A stretch of 64,000 nucleotides of DNA. Origin: Cinnamomum chago. Its lineage: Eukaryota; Streptophyta; Magnoliopsida; Laurales; Lauraceae. The position numbers were made by a program, and so were the translations under genes. This document shows, piece by piece, positions 23,093-34,484 of this stretch; position 1 is the first letter of the stretch; the number at the start of each line of letters is the position of its first letter. Location: the NCBI GenBank assembly GCA_038049695.1, contig CP142460.1, forward strand, positions 35,746,001 through 35,810,000, in the 5' to 3' direction. Under the pieces are notes generated by a model that saw only the letters and a list, made by a program, of their open reading frames with translations, was not told where the DNA came from and did not search any database.

Positions 23093-24600
23093 CTAGCGTT
23101 TTGCTAGTCCCTAGCAAAAACTGCGTCTAAAATGAGGAATTCACAATGAAATAATCTATCCTAAAACTAATGAAATGAAATGAAATGAAAATGAAAATGA
23201 ATGCAATGCCACTTTTGCTGGCACTCTCGACTGCATTTAGCGTATGCAGTAAGCCCTTAAACCCCTAGGTTCCCCCTAGTGGACTAGTTGTGCCTCGTGA
23301 GAGTTTGCAGTGAATGTACCCACAAAATTCAGTTTTTTTTTTTATCAAAGGAATCTTTTTAAAAGAAGATTTACAAACACCGGATATTCTCGATTTTCGA
23401 AATTTTCAAAGCAAAGGCAAATTTGAAACTCGGTTCACAAATCCCATCTTTGGTTCGAAATTCTCGAAATCATGCTAAATTGATCGTGCATGGTGAAATA
23501 GTGTGTATACGTAAAAACAAGTAAGCTTCAAATGATCCGCCAAGATTCCCGTGAAAATAATTTTCAATCCAAAATTCTGGGCCACCTAACCTTAGCAAAG
23601 AAAAACAATATTCCTCTCAAGGCAACCATGATGGCTTTCGCACTACTGTTTTTTCAAAGGCCGCAATTTTTTTTTTAAACACACACATGTGACTGTGCAA
23701 TGCCTAGGTCCTTTAAACTTTCTAAGTAACCCATGTAACGAGCATTAGGCCAATGACTCCCAAACCAGATGGCTTTAGGGCATTAGGTATGTAAATACCC
23801 CTACGGGCTTACCGGCTTGGGTTAAAAAGGCTACGAACCCAAACTAGTCACACAACTTTTTATTCTTTTCAACACTTTTTATTCTTTTTCTTATTTTTTC
23901 TCTTTCTTTCTTTTTTAACGGTCCCCAACAATAGGCAGCCCTTTCCATGTGCCCGAATTAATTCAACAGCTCTATGGCCAACAAAACCAGATGAACCAGG
24001 AACTTGTAAAACTAAGGGTCGGTTTTCCATCATATTTTCAATCCAATCGTCAAAGAAAAACGGAAATCATGGCTTGGCATTCAAAAACTTTGAAAACATA
24101 TATAGACTGTGTAAAACTGGGGGATCAAAATTTAGCACTTTTCCAAAAATCCTTTCCTTAAACAAAATAGTAAATCATTGTTCTCTCTTTGCCCAAAGCA
24201 CCACAAATTCCAAAGTTCAAGGTATCTTTGTTTCATAAAAATCCTCTCGAAATTTCCTTTTTCCCAAGAACCAACAAAATAACAGATTTTTTTTTTTGGT
24301 TTTTTTTTTTTTTTTTGAAAAATCAAAAGCAAATTGTGTAAAACTTCTGTCTAAAGATGGACAAGTGTGTTTGTTCCCACCCCCTAACCTAAGATGAACA
24401 TCGTCCTCGATGTTATGCATGTAGTGCAAAAAGTAAATATAACATGAGGAAAGTAAATGACAGGAGGGTAAAGGGGAAGAAGTCACCTGAAGATGCAGCT
24501 TTTTCGATCTCTGTCCATGGTGAGACAAAACAAAGAAAACAAAAGGGAAAGAAGCTACTCTACTAACAGAAAAGAAAAATCTACAATAAAAAGAAAGGAA
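23093..24600. other. Non-coding 3' internal region of E
   Basis: About 1.5 kb with no supportable gene. It holds an ATGAA-rich microsatellite (about 23167-23208), several homopolymer T tracts (for example 23333-23343 and 24284-24317), and small hairpins near the polypurine tract. Confidence 0.6.
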
Positions 24601-24604
24601 AATC

Positions 24605-25417
24605 CTATACTACTTGATTCGAATCCATGAATCCACCCGGATCCCAGATGAAATTTTCCTCCACACAAATCATAAGAAGCACAGAAAGAGATGTTACTAT
24701 GGGAACGTGAAGCACATTGAACATAAGGACCGCATGATGTTTGTTGTAAAAGTGTGGAAAAAGGACCACCATGAAAAATAATTCCTCCTCCCTGAAAAAT
24801 GGGTCTTTGAATGGAAGGAGAGGAGGACACAATGAACAACTGGGTGGCCCCATGTCCTCCCATGCCACAAATTCTTTTGAAGTAATTTCCATAATGTCCA
24901 TAGGCACGGGCTCAAATGATTCCAAAGTGTTAGACTCGAAGGTCTGAATAGGACCACCCTCTAATTCCAAAAGTTTCTATGAATAACATTGATGGCCAAG
25001 AAATGCGATGGCAATTTCGCTTATGGTCAGATCATCAGATTTCATGAAGAATTCAGTACATGATTCCAAGGATTCCACATTGTCCGAATCAGAAATCTGA
25101 AAAATGGGGTCATCCTCCCAATAGTAATCTTGCATTTGGGGCTCATTGGGCGCATTCGTGGGTCCATCAATCATGGGAAAATCAATTTCTAGGAAATCCG
25201 TAATTCCAGAATCATCAAAAGAATTGGACCCAAAGTAAGGATCAACATAAAAGGGCACAGTATCTTCTTCGAAGGGGTCCACATTCTCATTCGGATCAGA
25301 CAAGTGAGGGTTGGAGGAATTTGGTTCATAGGATTCATAATCTGATTCATGCAGCGCACCATCATCCATATCCACGGGTGCACCCTTGAATATCCTCTTC
25401 GTATTTGCGCAATCCAT
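24605..25417 (-). CDS. E ORF: acidic domain plus hydrophobic tail, split by one TAG
   Basis: I do not recognise this protein. The frame runs from ATG at 25417 to a TAG at 24979-24977 (146 aa), then continues in the same frame to 24605 (about 121 aa more). The first part is strongly acidic (runs of D/E, S and P). The second part, after GPPSCSLCPPLL, has two hydrophobic stretches near 24790-24690 that could span a membrane, and ends near WDPGGFMDSN. It is the third coding block of E downstream of the primer site. The single stop could be a mutation or a readthrough codon; the sequence alone cannot decide. It may be env-like by position, but nothing identifies it. Confidence 0.4.
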
Positions 25418-25481
25418 ATCCGTCGGATTTTCAATGAGTGATGGATCATCATGTTGAAATTCATTCTCACTACCAAGGGTG

Positions 25482-25973
25482 TCATCTACTTTTTTTCATT
25501 TGAAGTGCAGTTTGACTAATTGAAGTCATTAGTCTTTCCATGGATTGTGTATTGTTCTGAATGGATTGCATGGTGTTTTGCGTGAACGCGATGAATCTGG
25601 CTAAAGTGTCTTCCAAGGAGCCCTCCGGGGGTAGTGGTGGTGGTTGTTTATATGACCATTCAGGCGGTGGGGAGTCATTAGGTGCATATGAACAAGGGGA
25701 AGAATGGGGTGCATATGAAATATCCTGTGAGGGGTAATCATACGACCCACCTGGAGTAAATTCTTGGAGATAAAAATTTCCCATATCAAGCCCATCTTGC
25801 CAATTGTCAGGAGCCACATTGCACATGCTACTGATGTTACTCATTTCATCGTGGCAAGTCCATTGATTTGCATTTGAATCTGCTTGCCATTGAATTCCCA
25901 CATCCATATTTGAAGGAGCAAATGAGTGCATGGGGGTATGAGTAATCATGTGGGACCCATGCTGGTTGATCAT
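25482..25973 (-). CDS. E ORF: P/S/Q/N-rich protein with gag-tail-like segment
   Basis: 163 aa from ATG at 25973, in a different frame from its neighbours. Low-complexity N/S/P/M-rich body, a proline run (PPPLPPEG), then SLEDTLARFIAF followed by repeated Q/N/T/M residues. That last segment resembles the glutamine-rich tail of Athila-type gag proteins, where a 'LE..L..FI' helix is followed by QSIQN-like repeats; this is a weak family resemblance recalled, not searched. No zinc knuckle. It overlaps the upstream ORF (25846-26415) by 128 bases, so together they may be one frameshifted gag-like protein. Confidence 0.4.
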   Translation of the reverse strand: MINQHGSHMITHTPMHSFAPSNMDVGIQWQADSNANQWTCHDEMSNISSMCNVAPDNWQDGLDMGNFYLQEFTPGGSYDYPSQDISYAPHSSPCSYAPNDSPPPEWSYKQPPPLPPEGSLEDTLARFIAFTQNTMQSIQNNTQSMERLMTSISQTALQMKKSR

Positions 25974-26415
25974 CTTCCATTGTCATTCCATTGATACCCT
26001 CCATGCACTCATTGTAATCATGACCATAGTGATTGGTGCATTTCCACCCATATGTGGAACCTCTTTCCAACGAACAAGTTTTTTGATGTATATTTGCATT
26101 CCATTCCTGTTCGCGCAACTCCCTTAGGGATTTGTGATTATTTGAAGCATCAACGGAGTTGCTTTGATAAAATCCCCACTTATTCGTATATGAGTTCATG
26201 TAAGTTGACAGGTACGTATCTGTGGGGTGTACGTACTCACGCCAGGACTTCTTTGGGCTATCATTATTGATTTTGCCCTCATTGGTTTGTCCAGAATTTG
26301 GTCTCCTCATGTTTGTGGATTTCCATTGGTCCATTTTTTTGGAATCACTTCTTCTTGGTTTCTTTTTTGTTTTGTTTTTTTTAAATGAGAAAAGAAAAGA
26401 AACCAGCCTACACAA
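25846..26415 (-). CDS. E ORF: first coding block after the leader, unknown
   Basis: 189 aa from ATG at 26415 to 25846. A lysine-rich start (KKNKTKKKPRR) is followed by a polar W/Y/N/H-rich body (WREYVHPTD, WKCTNHYGHDYNECMEG). No recognised domain. Being first after the primer site and leader, it sits in the gag position. Alternatively the start may be at the internal MDQWKS near 26334. Confidence 0.4.
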   Translation of the reverse strand: MCRLVSFLFSFKKNKTKKKPRRSDSKKMDQWKSTNMRRPNSGQTNEGKINNDSPKKSWREYVHPTDTYLSTYMNSYTNKWGFYQSNSVDASNNHKSLRELREQEWNANIHQKTCSLERGSTYGWKCTNHYGHDYNECMEGINGMTMEDDQPAWVPHDYSYPHALICSFKYGCGNSMASRFKCKSMDLPR

Positions 26416-26429
26416 GCAGCAACTAAGTT

Positions 26430-26880
26430 AATTCCTAAAGTTGGAAAGTTTCCCTAAGTTCACCAACCCGGCCCTATGAAACCAGCTCGGCCAATTTAGC
26501 CCCCAGGTAAGGGTAGGATCACGAATGGACCCGTTTGAAGGACCCTTGCCTAGAACAGTCTAGCTGTCTCCACACTCTGGACAAGGCTTTTCTTCGGCAA
26601 CGAGATGATCAAGGACAGCGATTAGGATCACTTTGGTTCACTTTCTTATAAAAAGATTTAACACAAGTTGGGAAATAAAGTAACTTTGCCAATTCTTAGA
26701 AAGTTTCTAAAAACTCAATGATGTGTATTTTCTAATTAGCAATCCATGCACTTTCCTAATCAAATTTAGGGCGGTTTAACATTCCATGCATGCACCTCCT
26801 AATCTAAAAAGATGCCAAAAATAGCACACCCATAAAACAATGTAAATAAGGAAAGTTAGAGAAGTTACCTTATATGGCGC
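26430..26880 (-). other. 5' leader of E
   Basis: Non-coding sequence between primer site and first ORF. The block at about 26500-26620 is clearly similar, on the opposite strand, to 52255-52375 in the leader of element I (shared words AGAAAAGCCTTGTCCAGAG and GTGTGGAGACAGCTA). Confidence 0.6.
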
Positions 26881-26898
26881 TCCCCGGCAACGGTGCCA
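26881..26898 (-). other. Primer-binding site of E (Athila-type)
   Basis: The minus strand reads TGGCACCGTTGCCGGGGA, one base from TGGCGCCGTTGCCGGGGA, the primer site typical of Athila-type plant elements (usually assigned to tRNA-Asp). It lies six bases from the LTR end. Confidence 0.85.
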
Positions 26899-26904
26899 AA
26901 AACT

Positions 26905-29165
26905 TGATCGGACCCCAAGTATAGGGTGCGATTGTAGTAATAAAACTGGTAAGACCAGGTCGATCCACAGGGAGCTTTAGAAATAAGGCTTTCCAACTTT
27001 GTCACCTGCCCTAAATAAAATCTAATTTTAGCCTAAAATCTAGAAAATTACAACCATCATTCCTACTTTCCAAAAATTAAATTAATTACAATCCAATGAA
27101 AAGAAAACTTCCTAAATCTAAAAATCCTAAACTAAAAAAACTAAAATTGCTACAAAAGAAAACACAAGTTAGAACATCAAGAATAAAAAAATACTAAAAA
27201 TAAAACTAGGAAACTAAAGTAGAAACAAAAGAAACCTAAGTTAGAAAGTTAGTAATGCAATGTATGCCATGAGATGCTGAAAAATTCTAAGTCTGAAAAA
27301 CTAGTATGCAGGGCTGTTTTTATGCATGATTTTTCCTAATCTAATGCAACCTAAAACTAAGTTTAATGGCTGGGTTTTGAACTACAATGATGCATGAACC
27401 AAATAAAAAAACGAAAGTGAAAAACGATTTAAAACGAATGAAATATGAGTGTATGAACATGACCTAAAAAAAAACTGTGCAGAAATTCTTCACACAGGTG
27501 GGTCCGACCAGCCATGTTCAAGCCACTTAAATATGCACTAGCCATATGATATGATATGATGATATATGCAATGAACTCTAATCCCAACCCTAAACTATGC
27601 ATAAAATTCATATAATTGCATAAGAAGCAAAAGAAAACAACAAGTGTTTGAATTTAAATGTGTGTAGTGCAAAAACATTAAATGTGTGGATTGCAATAAA
27701 ATTAAATGTGTGGCATTGACAAGAAATTAAATGTGTGGATTTTTCAATAAATGTAAATGTGTGGGAATTGCAATAAAAATAAATGTGTGATAAGTGTGCT
27801 CTTCTTTTTTTTATTCTCAAATCGGGTTCATAAGTACTTATTTCATGTCCTTAGGATCTTGGGTTGTCAATCCAAGAACAACAACAAAGAAAACACAATT
27901 CAAGCATTAATCACCTAAGAAAAAGAATAAAAGAAAAATCACACTTTTACTAATATGCAATGTTTTTACATAAAAGATGGAGAAATAAAATTCCAAAAAA
28001 AAACAACTACATACTAGGATGAAAGGAACCTCTCTAGTTGAAACTTCAAGTTGGGATAAGCCTTCTTGAAGAGAGATGAGCTATGGTAGAGAAAGGAGAT
28101 GGGTAGAATGATGGAGGAATTACACTAGTGAGGGGGTCTTTTCTTTCATGAGAGGAGAGGGATGCTTATGCCTTCAATTTATAGAGTTTTGTTCTCTTTC
28201 TTTCCTTCTTTGCTCCAAGTTTGTAGCAAGCAATCTTCTTTGTATGGCAAGTCCCTTCCTTGGCCAACAAGTCTTCAAAGAAATAGCAAGGTGAGTGAGA
28301 GATTTTTGGTGCTTTCCATGTGCAAAATTGCAATCCCGAGTAGAAATTATAGTACCAACTTCCAGAGGCCATATCTTTCTCGTTTTAGCTCTGATTGACA
28401 CAATCTTGGGTTCTAAAGATATCTACTCGAAAAGAGCTTTCCAACGGTGTATGGATTGCACCAATCCGATAGCTGGATTAAGAGTTATGATCATTTTAAT
28501 CTTGCTGCCTCTGAAGAATCCGAAAATAATTGTGCACATATGGAATGGTAGTTGTGCAATGGCATGTGTGGGACTCATGTGGACATCCAAAGGCATCTTG
28601 GGATATTTCTTTCCTTGTTTCTTGACTCCCCTTCCATCTTTGATTTGCTTCCAAGCTTCTTTGATTGATTAGTCAACTCTTTTAGTACACCTTCCTTTCT
28701 TGGATTTCTTTCTTGATCTTGAAATCACAAATCTAGCTTTCCATTGTTGACTTCTCAAAAACTCTCCAAAAATACCAAGATATGTGGGTCCACCTTGAAA
28801 GATGTCCTACCCTTGATCTCTCTCAAATTTCACCAATGTAGGTCCCATTCTTGATTTCTCCTACACAAATTAAAACAAATGGATTCAAGAATAATTTTAT
28901 GTAACGAATTTAAATGGACAATGCATGAGACCCTACTTGATGCACCGAAAATAATTGGCTTTCCAAAAATAAGTCTAAAAAAATGGCAGTTTTCTTGAAT
29001 TTATGCAAAAAGTGTGATTTTTGAGCAAATTATGCATGAATGCACTACAATGGACCCTAAATGCATAAAAACATGATTTGTCACTAAATAAAGCTCTTTA
29101 ATATCAATAAGCCCTTAAAATGGTCCAAAATGTGTATGAAAATATGCACTTTTCAGGACTCATCA
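26905..29165 (-). repeat. 5' LTR of E
   Basis: Pairs with 20823-23082. Plus-strand ends are TGATCGGACC and GACTCATCA, and TSD ATGGT follows at 29166-29170. Its AAATGTGTGG array is at 27650-27797. Confidence 0.92.
28177..28183 (-). promoter_or_regulatory. Candidate TATA box of E
   Basis: The minus strand reads TATAAAT within CTCTATAAATTGAAGGC. The same site in the 3' LTR is 22094-22100 but is preceded by a changed base (ATCTATAAAT). Confidence 0.45.
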
Positions 29166-31299
29166 ATGGTCACTTGATTCAATCTTCTGTAATCTATACA
29201 CATTCTCATCGAACCATCCTTCTTTTTAACAAACAAGACTGGAGCTCCCCATGGTGAAATACTCGGTCTCACAAAACCTTTGTCCAACAATTCTTGCAAC
29301 TGAGTCTTCAACTCTCCCAATTCTGCCGGAGCCATTCTATATGGTGCAATAGATATCGGAGCGGTCCCTGGAAGCAATTCAATAGTGAAATCAATCTCTC
29401 TGATGGGTGGCAAACCTGGAATCTCCTCCGGAAAAACAACCGGGAATTCCTAAACAATTGGGATCTCCTCCACCCCTTGGGATCGTTTATCCTCCGCGAT
29501 AAATAGGCTTCACAACCACTTTTCAAAAGTCTGTCAGCTTTCAACGCTGAAACAAACCCTGTACTAGAATTCCTCCTCTCTCCCTGAAACAACACTCCTT
29601 CTGGTGTCTCAACTAACTTGAAAGTAAGGGTCTTATGGAAACAATCCATCGTGGCAATGTATCCTGCCAGCCAATCCATCCCTAGGATGACATCATAATC
29701 AAACATCTCCAAAGAAATGAGATCTGCGGTTAAAACCACTTCTCCTAACTGGACTGTGCAACTAGGGTAATATGTTCTACAAATAATTTGTTTGCCTACT
29801 GGGGTTGCCACAGTCAAAATGAACTCAAGTTCTCTAGCATGCATATCAATTAACTCAGAAAATTTATGGGATACGAATGAATGTGTAGAGCCAGGGTCAA
29901 ATAAAATCTTAGCTTTAATCCCACAAACAAGAAGTGTACCTTCCACTACATTTCCCGCTACCTCTGCATCAACTCTATTGACCCCGTAGATTTGCCCTCG
30001 ATGTTGTGGCCTATTCTGAGCTTGTTGTGGCCTGCCTTGCTGTGCATTCCTATTCTGCTGCGGTGCACGTTGATTCTGGTTCTGTCCTTGCTGATAACGG
30101 GCCTGCTGCTGTCTATGCTGCTGTTGCTGTGGTGCTTGTTGCTGGAGTGGCCTTGCCTGGTTTTGGACAACCAATGCATTCTGTGGTGGTGCTGGACGTT
30201 GTGGTCCTTGCTGCTGCTGCTGATTCTGCCTATTCGGTCTAGGACAATCCCTCATTTGGTGGTCCATCGAACCACACCTGAAGCATGCTCCTGTAATGGT
30301 ACGACATTCAGCACTGGCATGGTTCTTCCCACAATGGATGCAAACCACTGGATTCTGAACATTTGGCCCTGTCCGTTGCTTCTTGTTCTGATAATTTCTC
30401 TGGGGTTGGTAGTTCTGCTGCTGAGTTGGACTCTTGCCTTGCACTCTAAGGATCTTGTTATGGAAGTTCTCAAACTTGTAAGCCCTATTGACCGCTTCAT
30501 CGAAGGTAGCAGGTGGCACCACTCCGGTGGCATCCCTCTCAATGAAAGGGTTAAGTCCCTCAAAGAACTTGGCAATCTTCTTCTCAACGGTATCCACCAA
30601 CTCCGGAGCATATCTGGACAGTCTCTCAAACTTGGTGAGATACTCTAAGACTGTCATACTCCCTTGGACAAGCAGCTGAAATTCTATTGCTTTCTGTCTC
30701 TTGATGTGGGCGGGTACATACTTATCATGAAATTGCCTCTTGAAGTTCACCCACACCTCTGCATCAGGCATAGTCCTGTATTCCTCCCGGACTGTCTTCC
30801 ACCATCTGTCTGTTGTACCAATGAAAAGAGATGATGCTAGTTTTACTCTTTCTCCTCCTTTGCACTGGAAGATCTCGAATATGTTCTCTGTATGCTCCAG
30901 CCAATCATCTGCTGCTATTGGATGCTCTACCCCAAGGAACTCTTTCGGAGCCCTCTTCCGAAACCGCTCAAACAAAGCATTCGGGTCATGTTGCCTCTGA
31001 TTGATAACGATTGCGGGTGGAGGTGGAACCGGCTCGGGTCTTCTTTGTAATACTTCCAACAACTGCCTCTGCATATCTGCTAATTCTCTAGCATGATCTT
31101 CCTCTCTTTTGAGCATTTGTTCTTGCAGCCTAGCCTGATTATCATTAGCCTGACGCTGTTGGTCAAGCATGGCCTGCATCATTTGCTGGAACTGATTTGG
31201 TGGGTTGTTATTATCAACCCTATCCTCTTCAAGTGGCCCTGTGTGATCACTATTGCTTGCAGAAGGGTTGCCATTCACCGGTCTCTTACGAGGTGGCAT
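29166..31299 (-). pseudogene. gag-pol: Gag-protease-RT (5' part) of element A, interrupted by E
   Basis: I chose the start at 31299 (MPPRKRPVNG); an ATG five codons upstream (31314) is also in frame but lies in leader sequence. Retrotransposon gag domain at about residues 105-235. Two zinc knuckles follow: CIHCGKNHASAEC (a CX2CX3HX4C variant) and CFRCGSMDHQMRDC. A glutamine-rich linker is followed by a protease with DPGSTHSF near 29890. Near 29500 a small deletion shifts the frame, and a TAG at 29452-29450 interrupts the original frame just before RT. RT then starts ([27 protein letters not shown]) and stops at LNQVTI, where E is inserted. The reading continues at 20822. Gag and protease are otherwise uninterrupted, in contrast to elements C and F. 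Confidence 0.88.
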
Positions 31300-31441
31300 G
31301 ATGCTGCAAAACAAATTGTTAGCACATAATAATATAAAGGGTCACACATTGCTCACACGATACTAGCTAACGAAAGATCTAAAGGATCCTCGCCACGTCC
31401 TTAGGATTTCTAGTTTCTTTTAATTGCTTGAAACACGTCTC

Positions 31442-31453
31442 GCTCTGATACCA
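31442..31453 (-). other. Primer-binding site of element A (tRNA-iMet)
   Basis: The minus strand reads TGGTATCAGAGC, three bases inside the LTR end at 31457. Confidence 0.9.
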
Positions 31454-31456
31454 ATC

Positions 31457-34400
31457 TGTCACAACCCCGGACCGGGCCCCCTAACGAGCCAAGTCCGGGA
31501 TCGGGACTAAATGATGATCCACATCGGTTTAATAGTAACATACATTTATTTAATTTCCCACAGGTGTCCGCGGTGAGGATATCACAACCATAGATGAATA
31601 TTTCTTTTAAGTGCGGAAGCATGTAGCAAATCAAGTATTCAAATTATTCCTAGTCATGGAGATAACATCATGTATAAAATACTATATCAGAATGAGCAAT
31701 GAACTATAGCATGTTCCCCAAAAGTAGTTAAAGTTTAAACAACAGATCATTTAGTTACATTTCCCCAAAATTAGAGGCCAACAAAGGCCAATATAACAAA
31801 ACAGTAATCCAAGAATGGTTAAATAGTTTTCCCCAAAATGTCACGTCTCTCGTAGCAATCCTGATGTCTACATGACATCGTCAGCACTCCACTCGACTAA
31901 GGGCTGCGGTTCACCTACCGCCTCCTCCGGTTCTTCCTCAAGGTAGCCGGCAACGGGACCTGAGTACCAAAGCAAATGGGTCAGACACGACGGTCTGGCA
32001 AGAGAGTGAAAAGATACAACAACATATAATAAAGGAAATATCTTGAAAAGCATAGAAATCTGTTTAAGCAAGAACTCTCATAAATGAGATAAATCATTTA
32101 CTAGAAAACAACTAAATAAGATAAAACATGTAAGGTAACCAAGGAATCGGGAACTAACAAAATGGCAATCACATAAAGCTAAGTCTTCTATCACTAAAGT
32201 GACAAAAGTATAACAGGACGTTGGTCTCAGTCACACAAGGTGAGGAGATTCAACGCAAAGCATATATACAATATAAATATACGAGATGGGACCACGGTAG
32301 CGAACCGGGTATCGGGACGGGACCACGGTAATAAACCGGTTATTGGGATCCAAACTGCAGCTGGCGGGACGGGAGAGGGATCTCCAAGTCGGTGGATCAA
32401 ACCGACAAGGTTATCCAAGCTTAGTGATGCCGACTCATAGGTCAATTAACAAATCAAGACATGAACAAGTAAATAAATGGACGGGACAAGAACGCTCAAA
32501 GACATACTTTCATTTCCTGTCGGGCAATGCATTTCGGGACAAGTAAATGTTACTAGTGTAATTATCATGCTTTCGGGAAAACAAGTCGTGTAATGCAAAT
32601 CTTGGAAATGAGGTGAAACAATGAACTATTACAATTTCAGTAAAATATTGGTTTCAAGATTTATTTAAGGTGAATAGGGTTCCCGTACGTCGATTATAAT
32701 AATGACTTGGTACTCCTTGAGTTTGAAGACATTCCGGGCTCCTTATGCACTTTGCGATTTTCAAAACTTTAAACGAGCTTATGGATAATACTAGATGCTA
32801 TGATAGAAAAATCCAACTATAAACAGTCCATCCTAAGTATGGTGTTAGTCCCGAAGCATCGTACAATCTACTCAGTCACCGAAAGGGATAGGGTTCGCGA
32901 TAACCAAGGAAATAAACCTCGCGTATAGATATAAGAAGGATATCGCGTTGTCCCATCCCGTTCAAGATTGAAATGGATTGGACTTTGATGCAACCGAACC
33001 AACCATGAGGAGTGTCGGCTCAAGACATCCTCACATATAGTCCAATGAGTCCAAATAGGGTAGCCAAGGTCCCACCTAAATCCACCTTAAAACAGGTTGA
33101 AAATTCATTCCAGCAGAAATTTCCCAGTTGGCCAGGTCGACCTGGCCCAGGCCCGGTCGACCTGGTCCCTGTGTACCCGGTCGACCGGCCATGGGCCAGG
33201 TCGACCGGGAGTTGTAAATTAAATGGGGCTTTGTTTTTTCTCGTCAGTGTGTCCCAGGTCGACCGGGCACACTGCGGAACAGAACCCAGGTTCTGTTCTG
33301 CAGTGGCCTTGGTCCTCCTCTTTTTCCGTCCTTCCAACACATAAACAACCACACAATTCTAGAGACAAGAAGACTTTAAACTCATGTTTCCAAGACATTA
33401 AATGAAGCTAGCAAGATGCATTAAGAGCATTTATTTCAACAATGTAAATCAATAAAAGCATGAGAAATCCATTAATGTTTCACCAAACCATTTAAAACTC
33501 AAAACACCTAATCATTCACTTGCCTCAAGTCCAAGCTAGCAGTACCAAGCTTCTAATCACCTCTTAAGCTCAATTCCAAGCTACAATAAAAAAACCCCCC
33601 AAAACAAACCTTAATGGGTCAAACAAAGATTGAAAAGGATAGAACTTTCAATAATACAAATGAAGCTTCACAAGGGCTAGAGGAATACTAATCTAGGAGA
33701 TGAAGAAGATTACTTACTTGGATGACCTAAAAATGAGAAGAGCTAGCTCAAAGGAAGTCTCAAAGTTGATGGATTCCTCTACAAAAGGTATCAAAAGGAA
33801 GCTTGCAAGATGAGGAAGAGGATGGTGATCTCCATTTCGATGTTGGTGCAAGATTAGTGTGGATTGGAGATGGAGAGAGCAAGAAGAAGAAGAAGAAGTT
33901 GCAAGAAATCCCTAGGTTCAGTTGTTGTGCTGGAACAATGGAGAATGAAATTAAAAGGGAGAGTGGGTTACCCTTTGTTAACAAATGGAGTTGGGTCCCA
34001 CAACTTAGGAAGCTTGTTTGACTGAAATCATCTCTTTCGGGATCTCGGATGAATTCGACGAAGAAGGAAGAATTGATCGTCGAAATATCTAGTTTCCAAA
34101 AAGTATATGTTTTGTGGGTTTCGGGGATATCATGTTTTGGTTACAGGTTTAATGTGAGAAGACTGTTTTGCCCTCAAGGCTAGTAAATCGGGTTTCGGGG
34201 CCTCGAATGGACACGGGATCAACATGAAAGTTGTAGGGATCACTAAAATAATTGAAAGGGGATGAGAACGCGATTCCCAAAGATTTCGGAAAATCCTCTA
34301 AGTAAATGCCAAGTCAGAAGGGGAACCCCCAAAGGGCCCCACTAGTTATCAAAGCATTCAAAGTTGCCCAAAACTAACACAGAAGCTATTCCAAGCCCAA

Positions 34401-34484
34401 CTTAGCCAAAATCACTAATCAAGCTTAGCACTAACACACGACTTAATTAACATTAATCGGGTTCACTCGGGTTGGGGTCTTACA
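31457..34484 (-). repeat. 5' LTR of A (3028 bp)
   Basis: Plus-strand ends TGTCACAACCCCGG and GGGTCTTACA. Matches the 3' LTR pieces at 4072-5963 and 17977-18184, and solo LTR K. Its central part (about 31960-33060) is also clearly related to the D-type LTRs (7610-9440), although the outer parts differ. A candidate TATA (minus-strand TTATATCTATA, about 32925-32934) lies about 200 bases downstream of the palindrome cluster. Confidence 0.88.
33132..33264. repeat. GGTCGACC palindrome cluster in LTR A (5' copy)
   Basis: GGTCGACC at 33135, 33155, 33179, 33199 and 33257. The first four spacings (20, 24, 20) are the same as in the 3' copy; the last differs because about 5 bases are lost or gained in the last spacer. 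Confidence 0.9.

Larger units (their letters stand above)
20823..29165 (-). mobile_element. Complete, young, pol-less LTR element E with Athila-type primer site
   Basis: Two nearly identical LTRs of about 2.26 kb (20823-23082 and 26905-29165) flank a 3.8-kb internal region. A perfect 5-bp TSD ATGGT (20818-20822 and 29166-29170) lies in the RT gene of element A. Minus orientation is fixed by the primer site (26898-26881) and the polypurine tract (23092-23083). By eye the LTRs differ at about two dozen positions (about 1%), which implies a recent insertion. The internal region has no protease, RT, RNase H or integrase, so the element must depend on another element's enzymes (a LARD/TR-GAG-like design). 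Confidence 0.92.
4072..34484 (-). mobile_element. Ty3/gypsy chromovirus A (Tekay/Del-like), heavily interrupted
   Basis: Minus-strand element. Its 5' LTR is 31457-34484, followed by PBS 31442-31453, gag-PR-RT 31299-29166, RT-RNaseH-INT-chromodomain 20822-18196, PPT 18196-18185, and 3' LTR pieces 18184-17977 and 5963-4072. The remainder of the 3' LTR is left of the window, beyond the copia insertion. E is inserted in RT and C in the 3' LTR. The Tekay/Del assignment rests on the gag-pol layout, the iMet primer site, the long LTR (about 3 kb) and a chromodomain-like tail after integrase. It is inference, not a tree. Confidence 0.8.

Noticed and set aside
29992..30648. 218-codon plus-strand open frame
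   Set aside because: Shadow of the minus-strand gag of A; the leucine-rich run is the complement of its glutamine-rich linker.
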